DNA of 64,000 bases from Gammaproteobacteria bacterium (lineage in GTDB: Bacteria > Pseudomonadota > Gammaproteobacteria > Burkholderiales > Gallionellaceae): positions 400,299 through 464,298 of the forward strand of contig JAHIZO010000007.1 of assembly GCA_018814405.1 (NCBI GenBank), in the 5' to 3' direction. Positions within the stretch are counted from its first letter, which is position 1; each line of letters starts with the position of its first letter. The position numbers were made by a program, and so were the translations under genes. The notes under the pieces were generated by a model that worked only from the letters and a program-made list of their open reading frames with translations, was not told the DNA's origin and ran no database searches. Positions 50,310 through 60,629 of this stretch are shown here, one piece after another.

Positions 50310-50684
50310 TTAACTTCGTCGTCTGCCGAGACTCGGCAATCCGCCCGACATGAAGGGGCCACGAACGGGATATGGGTTCTCAGGTAAGGTGGATTTCCTC
50401 TCCGGTTCTTTCATTTCATGGAGCCTTCTTCTATCGAGAGGGCGTTCAACTATTTTTTTGAGAGTGTTTCTTAGTACTAGCTGTCTCAACTCTTGAGATT
50501 TATTTTGTTCTTTACGAATACGAACCAGCGCTTCTCGCGGCGATATTCTGAGTTTTGTGGCTAGCAATCTTGCTTGGCGTCTCAGTTTGACAGGTACGCT
50601 ATCAGTACCGAAATCCTCAATTGATAATTGGCGAAGTTGTTCCTTATTCAGTGATGAAGTGGTTTTGATTTTTGTGTCACCCAC
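50310..50684 (-). CDS. hypothetical basic protein, 124 aa
   Basis: Open frame (alternative start), Arg/Lys-rich; 9 bp downstream of the STAS-like gene; no family recognised. Confidence 0.5.
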   Translation of the reverse strand: MGDTKIKTTSSLNKEQLRQLSIEDFGTDSVPVKLRRQARLLATKLRISPREALVRIRKEQNKSQELRQLVLRNTLKKIVERPLDRRRLHEMKEPERKSTLPENPYPVRGPFMSGGLPSLGRRRS

Positions 50685-50693
50685 AATGCATGC

Positions 50694-51041
50694 CTAAGCA
50701 ATCACCCAGTCTTGCGCTTCGCTGTAGTCGCCGAATGCGCGGATGTCTGCATCCACGAACAAGCGTGACAACCACGCTTGCCAAGTCAGCCACTGGTCAT
50801 CGGTGACGACGGCAATCCTATTGAAATCGTGATTGTGTTCATGGCTGAAGAACTTGATCTCTTCCCAGGCCACATCTGTGGTGTAAGAGAGCATGCCGCG
50901 CAGATCGAAAATCAGGTTCAGGCCGGAGCCACTTTTGAGTTTGTAAAGCGCGTGTTGTTCGAACTGCTTGAAGTCGGCCAGTGTGAATTCGCCCATGACG
51001 GCGATGTTGACCAGATTGTTGCTGTCAGCGATGGTGATCAT
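50694..51041 (-). CDS. STAS/SpoIIAA-like domain protein
   Basis: [32 protein letters not shown]...LIFDLRGMLSYTTDVAWEEIKFFSHE; ATGA overlap with the upstream gene. Confidence 0.7.
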   Translation of the reverse strand: MITIADSNNLVNIAVMGEFTLADFKQFEQHALYKLKSGSGLNLIFDLRGMLSYTTDVAWEEIKFFSHEHNHDFNRIAVVTDDQWLTWQAWLSRLFVDADIRAFGDYSEAQDWVIA

Positions 51042-51889
51042 GTTTTTTCCTGGATCTTTGGGGACAGTTTCAAGCTTAACACACCGCTGGTGATGATGAG
51101 CGCCATGCCTATCCATGCTTCGACAGTTAGATGCTCATGCCAGAAAAGCAAGCCGAAAAGTGCGGAGAATATGATGGTGGTGTAAGCCAAGCTGCCCACA
51201 ACCAGCGTCTGACCGGTGCGGTAAGCGCGTGTCATGAACAGCTGCGCGAAGGTGGCGGAAGCACCAATGGCTATCAGCAGCGGCAGGTCGGATAATGAGA
51301 CTGCATGCAGTGTGTCGCCGAGTATCCACATCGCGCTGGCGAGTGTGGCGATCAGGTTGAAATAGAACACGACGCGCATCCCGGGCTCACCCAACTTGCC
51401 GAGGTGGCGCACATTCATCAATGCGACACCTGCGAGTAAGCCAGAAGTGAGGCCCAGCAGACCATCCCAGAATTGCTCCTGTTCCAGCGTGGGTTGTAGC
51501 AGTAGCACCACGCCGGCGAAGCCGATCGCCAGTGAAATACTCACCGGAAAATGGAACTTCTCTTTCAGTACCAATACCGTCAGTAGTGAAAGGAACAGCG
51601 AAGAGGTGTAGTTCAAGGTGATGGCGGTCGCCAGCGGCAATGTGGTGATGCAGTGGAAGAACAGCAGCATGGCGACCGTGCCGGATAAGCCGCGCCATAG
51701 ATGTGTGCGCCAATGAAAGGTGGAGAGTTTGGTGCGCGAGCGGTGCAGCATCGCGTACACAATGATCAGGCCGAAGAAGGAGCGGTAGAAGACCAGTTCG
51801 CCGCTAGAGAAGTGAGGCGCGCCCAGCTTGACGAGCGCGCCCATGCAGGCGAAGAGTAGTGCGGCTACCAGCATCCATAGTGAGCCCAC
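51038..51889 (-). CDS. EamA/DMT family transporter
   Basis: About 10 TM segments, EamA repeats. Confidence 0.9.
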   Translation of the reverse strand: MGSLWMLVAALLFACMGALVKLGAPHFSSGELVFYRSFFGLIIVYAMLHRSRTKLSTFHWRTHLWRGLSGTVAMLLFFHCITTLPLATAITLNYTSSLFLSLLTVLVLKEKFHFPVSISLAIGFAGVVLLLQPTLEQEQFWDGLLGLTSGLLAGVALMNVRHLGKLGEPGMRVVFYFNLIATLASAMWILGDTLHAVSLSDLPLLIAIGASATFAQLFMTRAYRTGQTLVVGSLAYTTIIFSALFGLLFWHEHLTVEAWIGMALIITSGVLSLKLSPKIQEKT

Positions 51890-51893
51890 GTCT

Positions 51894-53000
51894 TTATTTC
51901 AAATGCGGCTCAAGATTGCGCCGCAGGAACTCGTGAAAGTGCAGCATGCCGTCCTCGGTCGGGGACTGGTAAGGGCCTTGTTCTTCGATACCTTGTTTGT
52001 ACAGGGCGCGTCGTCCCTGGTGCATACGCAGACAGATGAAATCATCTTCGACCGCAGTCTCACGATAGGCCTGCTTTTCAGCTTCGATGTAGTCGCGTTC
52101 AAACAGCACGATGTCTTCCGGATAGTAGAACTCGACGATGTTGGTGCAGGCATCCGTGCCGCGTGGCACGACGGTGCTGACGACCAGTGTGTTCGGATAC
52201 CACTCGACTGTGATATTGGGGTAATAGGTGAGCCAGATCGCGCCGTACTTGGGGAGTTCGCCGTTGTTATAGCGCAGCACCTGCTGTGCCCATTTGGCAT
52301 AAGTCGGACTGCCGGACTTCTTCAATGCATGGTTGAGCCCCACGGTCTGCACGCTGAACTGCTCGCCGAAAGTCCATTGCAGGTCGTCGCAGTCGACGAA
52401 TTGGCCTAGGCCGGGATGGAACGGCACAACGTGATAGTCCTCCTGATACACCTCGATGAAGGTCTTCCAGTTGAAGTTGTATTCATCGATCTCGACACGG
52501 TCCAGCATGTAACCGGAGAAGTCGATCTCTTTGAATGCGGGCATGTTGGCCAAGTCTTTAGCGACATCGCGCTTGCCGGCGAACAGCAGGCCGTTCCAAT
52601 TCTGCAGCGGCGTCTTGTTCAGATGCAGGCAGGGGTTGTTGGGGAATTGCGGTGCGCCGATCAACTCGCCGTCGGTCTTGTATGTCCAGCGATGAAGCGG
52701 GCATACGATGTTCTTCGCGGTGCCGCGACCTTCCAGCATGGTGGCCTGGCGATGGCGGCAGATATTTGAGAGCAACTCTACGCCGCCTTCGTTGCGTACC
52801 AGCATCTTCGCTTTATCCATCCACTCGATCACGTGATAGTCGCCCAGATTCGGAACCATCAATTCGTGGCCTACATATTGCGGCCCGGTGTCGAGTAACA
52901 CGCGTTGTTCCAACTCCAATATCGTTGGATCGAAATACCAGCTCAACGGAGGTTGGGCGGAGACGGGATTGAACTGTTGCAGCTTTGCTATTTCGGACAT
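51894..53000 (-). CDS. Rieske 2Fe-2S aromatic ring-hydroxylating oxygenase alpha-subunit family protein
   Basis: CRHRQATMLEGRGTAKNIVCPLHRWTY (Rieske CxH-x17-CxxH); EVYQEDYHVVPFHPGLG (mononuclear Fe site). Confidence 0.9.
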   Translation of the reverse strand: MSEIAKLQQFNPVSAQPPLSWYFDPTILELEQRVLLDTGPQYVGHELMVPNLGDYHVIEWMDKAKMLVRNEGGVELLSNICRHRQATMLEGRGTAKNIVCPLHRWTYKTDGELIGAPQFPNNPCLHLNKTPLQNWNGLLFAGKRDVAKDLANMPAFKEIDFSGYMLDRVEIDEYNFNWKTFIEVYQEDYHVVPFHPGLGQFVDCDDLQWTFGEQFSVQTVGLNHALKKSGSPTYAKWAQQVLRYNNGELPKYGAIWLTYYPNITVEWYPNTLVVSTVVPRGTDACTNIVEFYYPEDIVLFERDYIEAEKQAYRETAVEDDFICLRMHQGRRALYKQGIEEQGPYQSPTEDGMLHFHEFLRRNLEPHLK

Positions 53001-53182
53001 ACCCACATTCCTATGTGAATACGAGGAATCTGACAATGCTCACAGAGCATGTGCCTATTGATTCCCGGACGTTTAAAGGGTCGGGGATTGTCCTAGAAAA
53101 ACAGGGGGTGGGCAACAAAAATTGGCCGCACTGTATAGGCTTGGGTAAAATGCCGCCCCTACGCGAAACAATGCACATAGGA

Positions 53183-53422
53183 ATGATGATGGCGACAAAG
53201 TCTGAAAAGAAGCCGAGTTTCGAGACGGCCATGGCCGATCTGGAACAACTCGTGGCAGATATGGAATCAGGCAAGCTGTCTCTTGAGGACTCACTGGCCG
53301 CCTACAAGCGCGGCGCGGAACTGATGTCATATTGCCGTACGCGACTGGAAGAAGCGCAGCAACAGGTGCGCGTGCTGGAAGATAGCGTGCTGAAGGATTT
53401 CAACGCAGGTGACGGGAACTGA
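53183..53422 (+). CDS. xseB: exodeoxyribonuclease VII small subunit
   Basis: SFETAMADLEQLVADMESGKLSLEDSLAAYKRGAELMSYCRTRLEEAQQQV. Confidence 0.96.
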   Translation: MMMATKSEKKPSFETAMADLEQLVADMESGKLSLEDSLAAYKRGAELMSYCRTRLEEAQQQVRVLEDSVLKDFNAGDGN

Positions 53423-54315
53423 TGGCGGCCGATTTCACTGCATGGGTATCCACCCATCAATCCCTATTTGAAGAAGTATTGAAGCGGCTGCTGCCGCAGG
53501 CCGAAGTGATGCCGCAACGTTTGCACAGCGCTATGCGCTACAGCGTGCTCGATGGTGGCAAGCGTGTGCGCCCATTGCTGGCTTATGCCGCGGGTGAATT
53601 GGCGGGTGCGACTGCCGAACGAGTAGAGATCGCCGCTGCCGCAGTCGAACTCATTCATGCCTATTCGTTGGTACACGACGACATGCCCTGCATGGACGAC
53701 GATGTGCTGCGACGCGGCAAACCGACCTGCCATGTCGAGTACGACGAAGCCACTGCGCTATTAGTGGGCGATGCGCTGCAAAGTCTGTCCTTCCAACTGC
53801 TGTCAGAACATCAACTGAACGACGATGCTACCAAGCAACTGCAGATGGTGAAGCTGCTGGCGGTTGCATCCGGCTCGCGCGGTATGGCAGGCGGACAGGC
53901 GATCGATCTGGCCAGTGTGGGCAAGCAATTGTCGCTGCCCGAACTGGAACAGATGCATATACATAAGACTGGCGCGTTGATTCGCGCCGCCATCCTGCTG
54001 GGTGCTTATTGCGGAAATAAATTGAGCGATGCGCAACTCGAACGGCTGGATCACTTCGGCAAACTGATCGGTCTGGCCTTCCAAGTGGTGGACGATGTAC
54101 TGGATTGCGAAGCGGACACTGCTACGCTGGGCAAGACTGCCGGCAAGGATGCAGATAACGACAAACCGACCTATGTCAGCCTGCTCGGTCTGGCAGGCGC
54201 CAAAGAGATGGCGCAACGTCTGCATCACGAAGCACTGGAAACATTGGGCGAATTCGGAGAGGCTGCATTAAGACTGCGTGAGCTGGCCGACTTCATCGTG
54301 TTGAGAAAGTTCTGA
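53422..54315 (+). CDS. ispA: polyprenyl (farnesyl) diphosphate synthase
   Basis: [20 protein letters not shown] and FQVVDDVLD Asp-rich motifs. Confidence 0.96.
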   Translation: MAADFTAWVSTHQSLFEEVLKRLLPQAEVMPQRLHSAMRYSVLDGGKRVRPLLAYAAGELAGATAERVEIAAAAVELIHAYSLVHDDMPCMDDDVLRRGKPTCHVEYDEATALLVGDALQSLSFQLLSEHQLNDDATKQLQMVKLLAVASGSRGMAGGQAIDLASVGKQLSLPELEQMHIHKTGALIRAAILLGAYCGNKLSDAQLERLDHFGKLIGLAFQVVDDVLDCEADTATLGKTAGKDADNDKPTYVSLLGLAGAKEMAQRLHHEALETLGEFGEAALRLRELADFIVLRKF

Positions 54316-56162
54316 TGACACCGCTGCTCGATACCATCAATAGTCCCGAAGACCTGCGCAAACTGTCGCGCGATCAGTTGCCGCAACTGGCGGATGAGCT
54401 GCGCGAGTTCCTAATCGAGTCGGTGAGCAAGACCGGCGGTCACCTGTCTTCCAATCTGGGTACGGTGGAGCTGACCATCGCGCTGCATGCCGTGTTCAAT
54501 ACACCGCAAGACAAGCTGGTGTGGGACGTCGGTCACCAGACCTACGTGCACAAGATACTCACCGGCCGCCGCGCGGCGATGAGCAAGCTGCGTATGCATG
54601 GCGGCATCGCCGGTTTTCCCAAGCGAGACGAAAGCCCCTACGACACTTTCGGTACCGGCCATTCCAGCACTTCGATCTCGGCGGCGCTGGGTATGGCGGC
54701 TGCCGCAAAATTGCGCGGGTCGGATGAGCGTGCTGTCGCCATCATCGGCGATGGAGCGATGACCGGAGGGATGGCGTTCGAGGCGCTGAATAACGCGGGG
54801 GCGATGGATGCCAATCTGCTGGTCATCCTCAACGACAACGATATGTCGATCTCGCGCCCGGTCGGCGCGCTCAACAACTATCTGGCGAAACTGATGTCGG
54901 GCCGATTCTACGCGGCGATGCGCCGCGGCAGCGAGAAGATGCTCAAAGGCATGCCGCCGGTGCTGGAGTTCGCCAAGCGCACCGAGGAACACATCAAGGG
55001 CATGGTCATCCCTGGCACGATGTTCGAGGAGTTCGGCTTCAACTACATCGGTCCCATCGACGGGCACGACATCGACGTGCTGATGGATACCCTGAACAAT
55101 ATCCGCAAACTGGAAGGGCCGCAGTTCCTGCACATCGTCACGCAGAAGGGCAAGGGCTATGCTTTGGCGGAAGAAGACTGCCTGCTCTATCACGGCGTAT
55201 CCAAGTTCGACCGCAGCAGCGGCATCATCCCCAAGCCCGCGCCGCAGCGCACTTACACCCAGATATTCGGCGAATGGCTGTGCGACATGGCGGCGGCGGA
55301 CGGCAAGCTGGTGGCGATCACACCGGCCATGTGTGAAGGCTCCGGTATGGCGGAGTTCTCGGAGAAATATCCGGACAGATATTTCGATGTGGGTATCGCC
55401 GAGCAGCATGCACTCACTTTTGCGGCCGGTATGGCCTGCGAGGGCAGCAAGCCAGTGGTCGCCATCTACTCCACCTTCCTGCAGCGCGCCTATGACCAGT
55501 TGATCCATGACATCGCTATCCAGAATCTGCCGGTGATGCTGGCAGTCGACCGCGGCGGTCTGGTCGGCGCGGACGGTGCGACACATGCGGGGAGCTTTGA
55601 TCTGTCCTTTCTGCGCAGCATCCCCAACATGACCGTGATGGCACCGGCTGACGAGAACGAATGTCGTCAGATGCTCACTACAGCCTATCGTATGGATACG
55701 CCGACAGCTGTGCGTTATCCGCGCGGCACAGGCCCGGGCGTGGCGGTCGGAAAAGAATTGATTGCGTTGGCAGTCGGCAAAGGCGAGATCCGTCGCAACG
55801 GTATCGGCGTTGCCATCCTGTCGTTCGGCACCATGCTGGCACCGGCGCTGGAAGCGGCAGAGAAGCTGAATGCCACGGTCGCCAATATGCGCTTCGTCAA
55901 ACCGCTGGATGAAGGACTGGTCTTGAAGCTGGCACGCGAGCATGTGCTGCTGGTGACGATTGAAGAGAACACGGTGCAAGGCGGTGCCGGTAGCGCGGTG
56001 GCCGAGTGCCTCGCGCTGCATGGCGTGAAAGTATCCATGCTGCATCTGGGCTTACCCGACCGTTTTGTAGAACAAGGTGAGCACGCACTATTGCTGGCGG
56101 ACTGCGGGCTGGATGCAGCCGGTATTGAAAACAGCGTGCGCAAGGTGCATGTTTCCGTATAA
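54315..56162 (+). CDS. dxs: 1-deoxy-D-xylulose-5-phosphate synthase
   Basis: [62 protein letters not shown]. Confidence 0.98.
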   Translation: MTPLLDTINSPEDLRKLSRDQLPQLADELREFLIESVSKTGGHLSSNLGTVELTIALHAVFNTPQDKLVWDVGHQTYVHKILTGRRAAMSKLRMHGGIAGFPKRDESPYDTFGTGHSSTSISAALGMAAAAKLRGSDERAVAIIGDGAMTGGMAFEALNNAGAMDANLLVILNDNDMSISRPVGALNNYLAKLMSGRFYAAMRRGSEKMLKGMPPVLEFAKRTEEHIKGMVIPGTMFEEFGFNYIGPIDGHDIDVLMDTLNNIRKLEGPQFLHIVTQKGKGYALAEEDCLLYHGVSKFDRSSGIIPKPAPQRTYTQIFGEWLCDMAAADGKLVAITPAMCEGSGMAEFSEKYPDRYFDVGIAEQHALTFAAGMACEGSKPVVAIYSTFLQRAYDQLIHDIAIQNLPVMLAVDRGGLVGADGATHAGSFDLSFLRSIPNMTVMAPADENECRQMLTTAYRMDTPTAVRYPRGTGPGVAVGKELIALAVGKGEIRRNGIGVAILSFGTMLAPALEAAEKLNATVANMRFVKPLDEGLVLKLAREHVLLVTIEENTVQGGAGSAVAECLALHGVKVSMLHLGLPDRFVEQGEHALLLADCGLDAAGIENSVRKVHVSV

Positions 56163-56234
56163 CAAGATAACCCGACAAAAACAGTCGGAGATTGTCTATA
56201 ATCGGCCCTCGGCCACAACGCAAAGGTTACGACA

Positions 56235-57032
56235 ATGAACGCACCCGCGCCCATTCCAGACGTGCAGAGCAGCGCGGATACCCGCCAACTCGCTATAAAC
56301 AAAGTCGGTATCAAGAGTATCCGTCACCCCATCGTCGTCAGCGACAAGAGTGAAGGCGTGCAGCACACCATCGCCACATTCAATATGTATGTGCGTCTGC
56401 CGCACAATTTCAAGGGCACGCACATGTCGCGTTTCGTGCAGATATTGAATCAGCACGGTCGCGAGATCACTGTCGAATCGTTCGAGAGCATCCTGCGCGA
56501 GATGGTGGAGAAGCTGGAAGCCAAATCCGGTCATCTGGAAATGAGCTTCCCGTATTTCGTGAACAAGACCGCGCCCATTTCCGGCGTGCAGAGTCTGCTC
56601 GATTACGACGTCACCTTTACGGGTGAGATCATCGAGGGCGAATACCGCTTCACCATGAAGGTATTGGTGCCGGTCACCAGCCTGTGCCCCTGCTCCAAAG
56701 AGATCTCCGAGCGCGGCGCGCACAACCAGCGTTCCCATGTCACGCTCACTGTGCGCACAAAAGGCTCGGTGTGGATAGAGGACGTGGTGCGCATCGCCGA
56801 AGAACAGGCATCGAGCGAGTTGTATGGTCTGCTCAAGCGTCCGGACGAGAAGTTCGTCACCGAGCGCGCCTATGACAATCCCAAGTTCGTGGAAGACATG
56901 GTGCGCGACGTGGCTGCGGCATTGAATGCCGATGAGCGTATCGAAGCCTATATCGTCGAATCCGAGAACTTCGAGTCGATCCATAATCATTCTGCCTATG
57001 CGCTGATCGAGCGCGACAAGACGCAGGACTGA
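56235..57032 (+). CDS. folE2: GTP cyclohydrolase FolE2
   Basis: [57 protein letters not shown]. Confidence 0.97.
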   Translation: MNAPAPIPDVQSSADTRQLAINKVGIKSIRHPIVVSDKSEGVQHTIATFNMYVRLPHNFKGTHMSRFVQILNQHGREITVESFESILREMVEKLEAKSGHLEMSFPYFVNKTAPISGVQSLLDYDVTFTGEIIEGEYRFTMKVLVPVTSLCPCSKEISERGAHNQRSHVTLTVRTKGSVWIEDVVRIAEEQASSELYGLLKRPDEKFVTERAYDNPKFVEDMVRDVAAALNADERIEAYIVESENFESIHNHSAYALIERDKTQD

Positions 57033-57034
57033 TT

Positions 57035-57751
57035 TTGAAGCCGGTCGCCGTTTTTCGGCATTCCACGAATGAAGGGCCGGGACATATCGCACTGTTCTTG
57101 ACGCAGCACGCCATCCCCTGGCAGATGTTCCACATCGATCAGGGGGATGCAGTGCCTGCGAATGCGGGTGATTTCAGTGGTCTGGTATTCATGGGCGGTG
57201 TAATGAGCGTGAACGATGATTCGCCCTGGATAGCGGAGGAACTCGCGCTGATCCGCGATGCCATCGCAAAAGATATCCCCGTGCTTGGCCACTGCCTGGG
57301 CGGGCAACTTATGAGCAAAGCGCTTGGCGGTGTAGTGACCAAGAATCCCGTGAAAGAATTTGGCTGGGGCGAAGTCAGCGTTGCCGACAACGAGACAGCA
57401 AAACAGTGGTTCGGGGATATCGAACGTTTCGATTCATTCCATTGGCACGGTGAGACTTTCTCGCTACCACCAGATGCCGTCCATCTGCTCTCCAATCAAC
57501 ATTGCGCCAATCAGGCATGGGCCATGGGCAAACATCTGGCCATGCAATGCCATGTTGAGATGACTGCGCACATGATCGAAGACTGGTGCAAGGCTGGAGC
57601 TGAAACGCTTGCCGCCAACAGTGACGGTCCCGGTGTGCAAAGTGCCGAGACCATGCAGGCACAGATGCACGACAAGTTGCCTTCGCTGAACAAAGTGGCT
57701 GAGCAACTCTACCGTCACTGGATACACGGCATCGCTCCCCGCGCGAGTTAG
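57035..57751 (+). CDS. class I glutamine amidotransferase (GMP synthase-like), probable TTG start
   Basis: [19 protein letters not shown] nucleophile, [11 protein letters not shown]. Confidence 0.9.
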   Translation: MKPVAVFRHSTNEGPGHIALFLTQHAIPWQMFHIDQGDAVPANAGDFSGLVFMGGVMSVNDDSPWIAEELALIRDAIAKDIPVLGHCLGGQLMSKALGGVVTKNPVKEFGWGEVSVADNETAKQWFGDIERFDSFHWHGETFSLPPDAVHLLSNQHCANQAWAMGKHLAMQCHVEMTAHMIEDWCKAGAETLAANSDGPGVQSAETMQAQMHDKLPSLNKVAEQLYRHWIHGIAPRAS

Positions 57752-57759
57752 AATGCGGC

Positions 57760-58083
57760 ATGACCTACGTCGTTGCCGAAAATTGCATCCGCTGTAAATA
57801 CACCGACTGTGTGGAAGTGTGTCCGGTCGACTGTTTTCGTGAAGGCGAGAACTTCCTTGTCATCGATCCCGAAGAATGCATCGACTGTTCGTTATGCGTG
57901 CCGGAATGTCCGGCCAATGCCATCTATGCAGAAGATGATCTGCCCGCAGATCAACAGCAGTTCATCGCGCTGAATGCTGAGCTGGCCAAACAGTGGCAAC
58001 CCATTGTGGTGAAGAAAAATGCCCCGCCTGATGCCGATGACTGGCTGAAGGTTAAAGACAAACTCCAATTGCTGAAGAAGTGA
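57760..58083 (+). CDS. fdxA: 7Fe/8Fe ferredoxin
   Basis: [21 protein letters not shown] and [16 protein letters not shown]. Confidence 0.95.
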   Translation: MTYVVAENCIRCKYTDCVEVCPVDCFREGENFLVIDPEECIDCSLCVPECPANAIYAEDDLPADQQQFIALNAELAKQWQPIVVKKNAPPDADDWLKVKDKLQLLKK

Positions 58084-60629
58084 GTCAAGCAAACGTACTC
58101 TTCGACCGCGTCGCCCAGCGCATCCTCGCGGCACATCCCGCGCCCGATCTGCGCGGCATCACCATCCTCTTGCCGAACATGCATGCCGCACAACCACTGG
58201 CGCAGGCTTTGATGCGCAAAGCGCAAGTGTCAGCCATCCTGTTGCCACAGATGGTGACGCTGAACGAATGGGCACAAAGCGTGCCGCTCGATGTGGCTGT
58301 CGCCAGCGACAGCCAGCGCAGCGCCATGCTCTACCAGCAGCTGCGCAAGCTGCAATGGTTCGAGAACGCGGACCTGTGGAGCATGACGCAGGAGTTGCTC
58401 AAGCTGTTCGATGAATTGACGCATGCGCTACATGCCTTGCCGGAAGATGCGGATGCTTTCGCTGCGGCCGTGCAACAGGCTTATCAGGCCAGGCAGAACA
58501 CCACGCTGCAACTGGAAGCACGACTGGTGTTCGAGTTGTGGCATGCCATGCAGAGCGGTGAAGAACTGGATGCCGCGCGTGCCTACCAGATGCGCTTAGC
58601 CAAACTGGCACAACAAGCCGACCGTCCCTTGTATGTGCTGCGCGCTTCGGAATGGGATGCATTGGAGCAACGCTTCCTCGAAGAATACGAACAGCGCGCG
58701 ATGGTGAAGGTGTTCGATGTGCGCGAGATGGAAGTGCCAAGCCAGATGCCTCTGTTCTTCGCAGCCACTTCACTCGAGCAGGAAGCCCGAGCCGCTGCCA
58801 TGCAGGTGCGCCGCTGGCTGGCTGAAGGCAAACGCAATATCGCCATCGTCGCGCAAGACCGCGTGGCTGCGCGACGCACACGCGCCCTGTTGGAGCGTGC
58901 CGAGATATTGGTGGCGGACGAAACAGGTTGGACTTTCGCCACGTTGTCGGTGAGCACCGTGCTCGACCGCTGGCTCACCGCATTGCAAAGCGATTTCTAT
59001 CATCACGACCTGCTCGACCTGCTCAAGTCGCCATACATCTTCGCCGACATGACGGCGGGTGAACGCAAGGCGACTGTATATCAACTGGAGCAACTACTGC
59101 GCAAACAGGGTGTGGTCGCCGGGCTGGAGAACTTCGTCGCGCTCACCGCACAGGAAGTATCGCTGCACCAACCGTTGGCGCGTTTGCGTCAGGCCGCGGC
59201 ACTGCTGGAACAGAACAGGAAGCACACGCTGGCGCAATGGCTGGCGGCATTGCAGAAAAGCCTGAACGTACTGGGCATAGACAGCGGTTTGCAGCAGGAC
59301 GACGCCGGGCAGCAGTTGCTGCGTGCATTGCAGAACTGGCAGCAGGAGCTGCATGGCGACGAAGGCCCCTACCACTTCGCCGAATGGCGACGCTGGCTGG
59401 CGCAGCAGCTGGACACCGAGACCTTCCGCGACAGCAGCATCGACAGTCCGGTGCGCTTCACACACTTGGCCGCCACGCGTTGGCGCAGATTCGATGCGGT
59501 GCTGATGCTCGGGTGCGACGCGGCACACCTGCCCAGCGCGGGTGATGGCGGTCGCTGGTTCAATGATGCCGTGCGTTCCACGCTCAACCTGCCGACGCGT
59601 GCATTCCATGCTGTGCGCCAGCATGATGACCTGCGCGCCTTGCTGGCGATGAACGACGAGGTGCTGGTCACCTGGCAGAAAGAACAGAACGGCGAAGCGC
59701 GCTTGCTTAGTCCTTTCTTGCAGATGCTGCGTGATGCGCATAAGCAAGCGCAGGGTGATGATCTGAGTGCGCGCGAGTTGCCTGCCTATCTTGCGGCAGA
59801 GGATGCGCAGCATATCGAGCTGCCTGCATCGACTCGGCCTGTTCCCAGCGTTGCGTCGGACAGCGTGCCGGCCAGTATCTCCATTAGCGGCTACAACACG
59901 CTGGTTGCCTGCCCCTACCAATACTATGCGCGCCATATCCTGAAGCTGAATGAGCTGGATGAAGTGCAGGAGGCCATCGAGAAACGCGATTACGGTGAGT
60001 GCGTGCACGGCATCCTGCAACGTTTCCATGAGCAGTATCCGTTGGTGATGCAGGGTGACTTGGCCGAGATGGAAGCTGCGCTGCAGCGCATCAGCGAAGA
60101 AGTGTTCGCCGACCTGCTGGCACATGACTTCACCGCGCAAGCATGGCTGGCACGCTGGGTTCAATCCTTGCCTGCCTATCTGGATTGGCAGATCAAACGC
60201 GAGCGCGAAGGCTGGCGCTATGCAGAGTCCGAGCAGGCTTTCGATTGGCCGCTGGATGGTATCCGCCTGCGCGGACGTATCGATCGACTCGATGTGCGCG
60301 GCGAAGAAAAGCTGGTGCTGGATTACAAGACGCAGAGCGACCAGTTGCTGCGCAATAAATTAAAAGAGCCGGGTGAGGACGTGCAACTCGCCTGCTACGC
60401 CTATGCGCACGAGGCAGCGGACGCGGCCTTTGTCAGTATCGAGAGTGGCAAGGTGAAGCAGGTCGCGCCGCAGGAGGATGTGCCACTGCTGGCACAACTG
60501 AATGCCGAGCGACTGGAGCAAGTGATGGGTGAGATACGCGGCGGTGCTGGCCTGCCCGCGAACGGCATCGATGCGGTGTGCGGTTATTGCGAAATGCGCG
60601 GCGTGTGCAGAAAGGGGGAGTGGCAATGA
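58080..60629 (+). CDS. addB: AddB-like PD-(D/E)XK nuclease/helicase-like subunit (GTG start)
   Basis: C-terminal [21 protein letters not shown] nuclease motif and Cys set ([11 protein letters not shown] ... [10 protein letters not shown]). Confidence 0.85.
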   Translation: MSQANVLFDRVAQRILAAHPAPDLRGITILLPNMHAAQPLAQALMRKAQVSAILLPQMVTLNEWAQSVPLDVAVASDSQRSAMLYQQLRKLQWFENADLWSMTQELLKLFDELTHALHALPEDADAFAAAVQQAYQARQNTTLQLEARLVFELWHAMQSGEELDAARAYQMRLAKLAQQADRPLYVLRASEWDALEQRFLEEYEQRAMVKVFDVREMEVPSQMPLFFAATSLEQEARAAAMQVRRWLAEGKRNIAIVAQDRVAARRTRALLERAEILVADETGWTFATLSVSTVLDRWLTALQSDFYHHDLLDLLKSPYIFADMTAGERKATVYQLEQLLRKQGVVAGLENFVALTAQEVSLHQPLARLRQAAALLEQNRKHTLAQWLAALQKSLNVLGIDSGLQQDDAGQQLLRALQNWQQELHGDEGPYHFAEWRRWLAQQLDTETFRDSSIDSPVRFTHLAATRWRRFDAVLMLGCDAAHLPSAGDGGRWFNDAVRSTLNLPTRAFHAVRQHDDLRALLAMNDEVLVTWQKEQNGEARLLSPFLQMLRDAHKQAQGDDLSARELPAYLAAEDAQHIELPASTRPVPSVASDSVPASISISGYNTLVACPYQYYARHILKLNELDEVQEAIEKRDYGECVHGILQRFHEQYPLVMQGDLAEMEAALQRISEEVFADLLAHDFTAQAWLARWVQSLPAYLDWQIKREREGWRYAESEQAFDWPLDGIRLRGRIDRLDVRGEEKLVLDYKTQSDQLLRNKLKEPGEDVQLACYAYAHEAADAAFVSIESGKVKQVAPQEDVPLLAQLNAERLEQVMGEIRGGAGLPANGIDAVCGYCEMRGVCRKGEWQ

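Noticed and set aside
54411-56045. 544-aa minus-strand ORF antisense to dxs
   Set aside because: Dxs on the plus strand is unambiguous; antisense frame is His/Gln/Arg-rich with no domain.
59094-60164. 356-aa minus-strand ORF in addB
   Set aside because: Antisense artefact of a GC-rich coding region; AddB motifs are in the plus frame.
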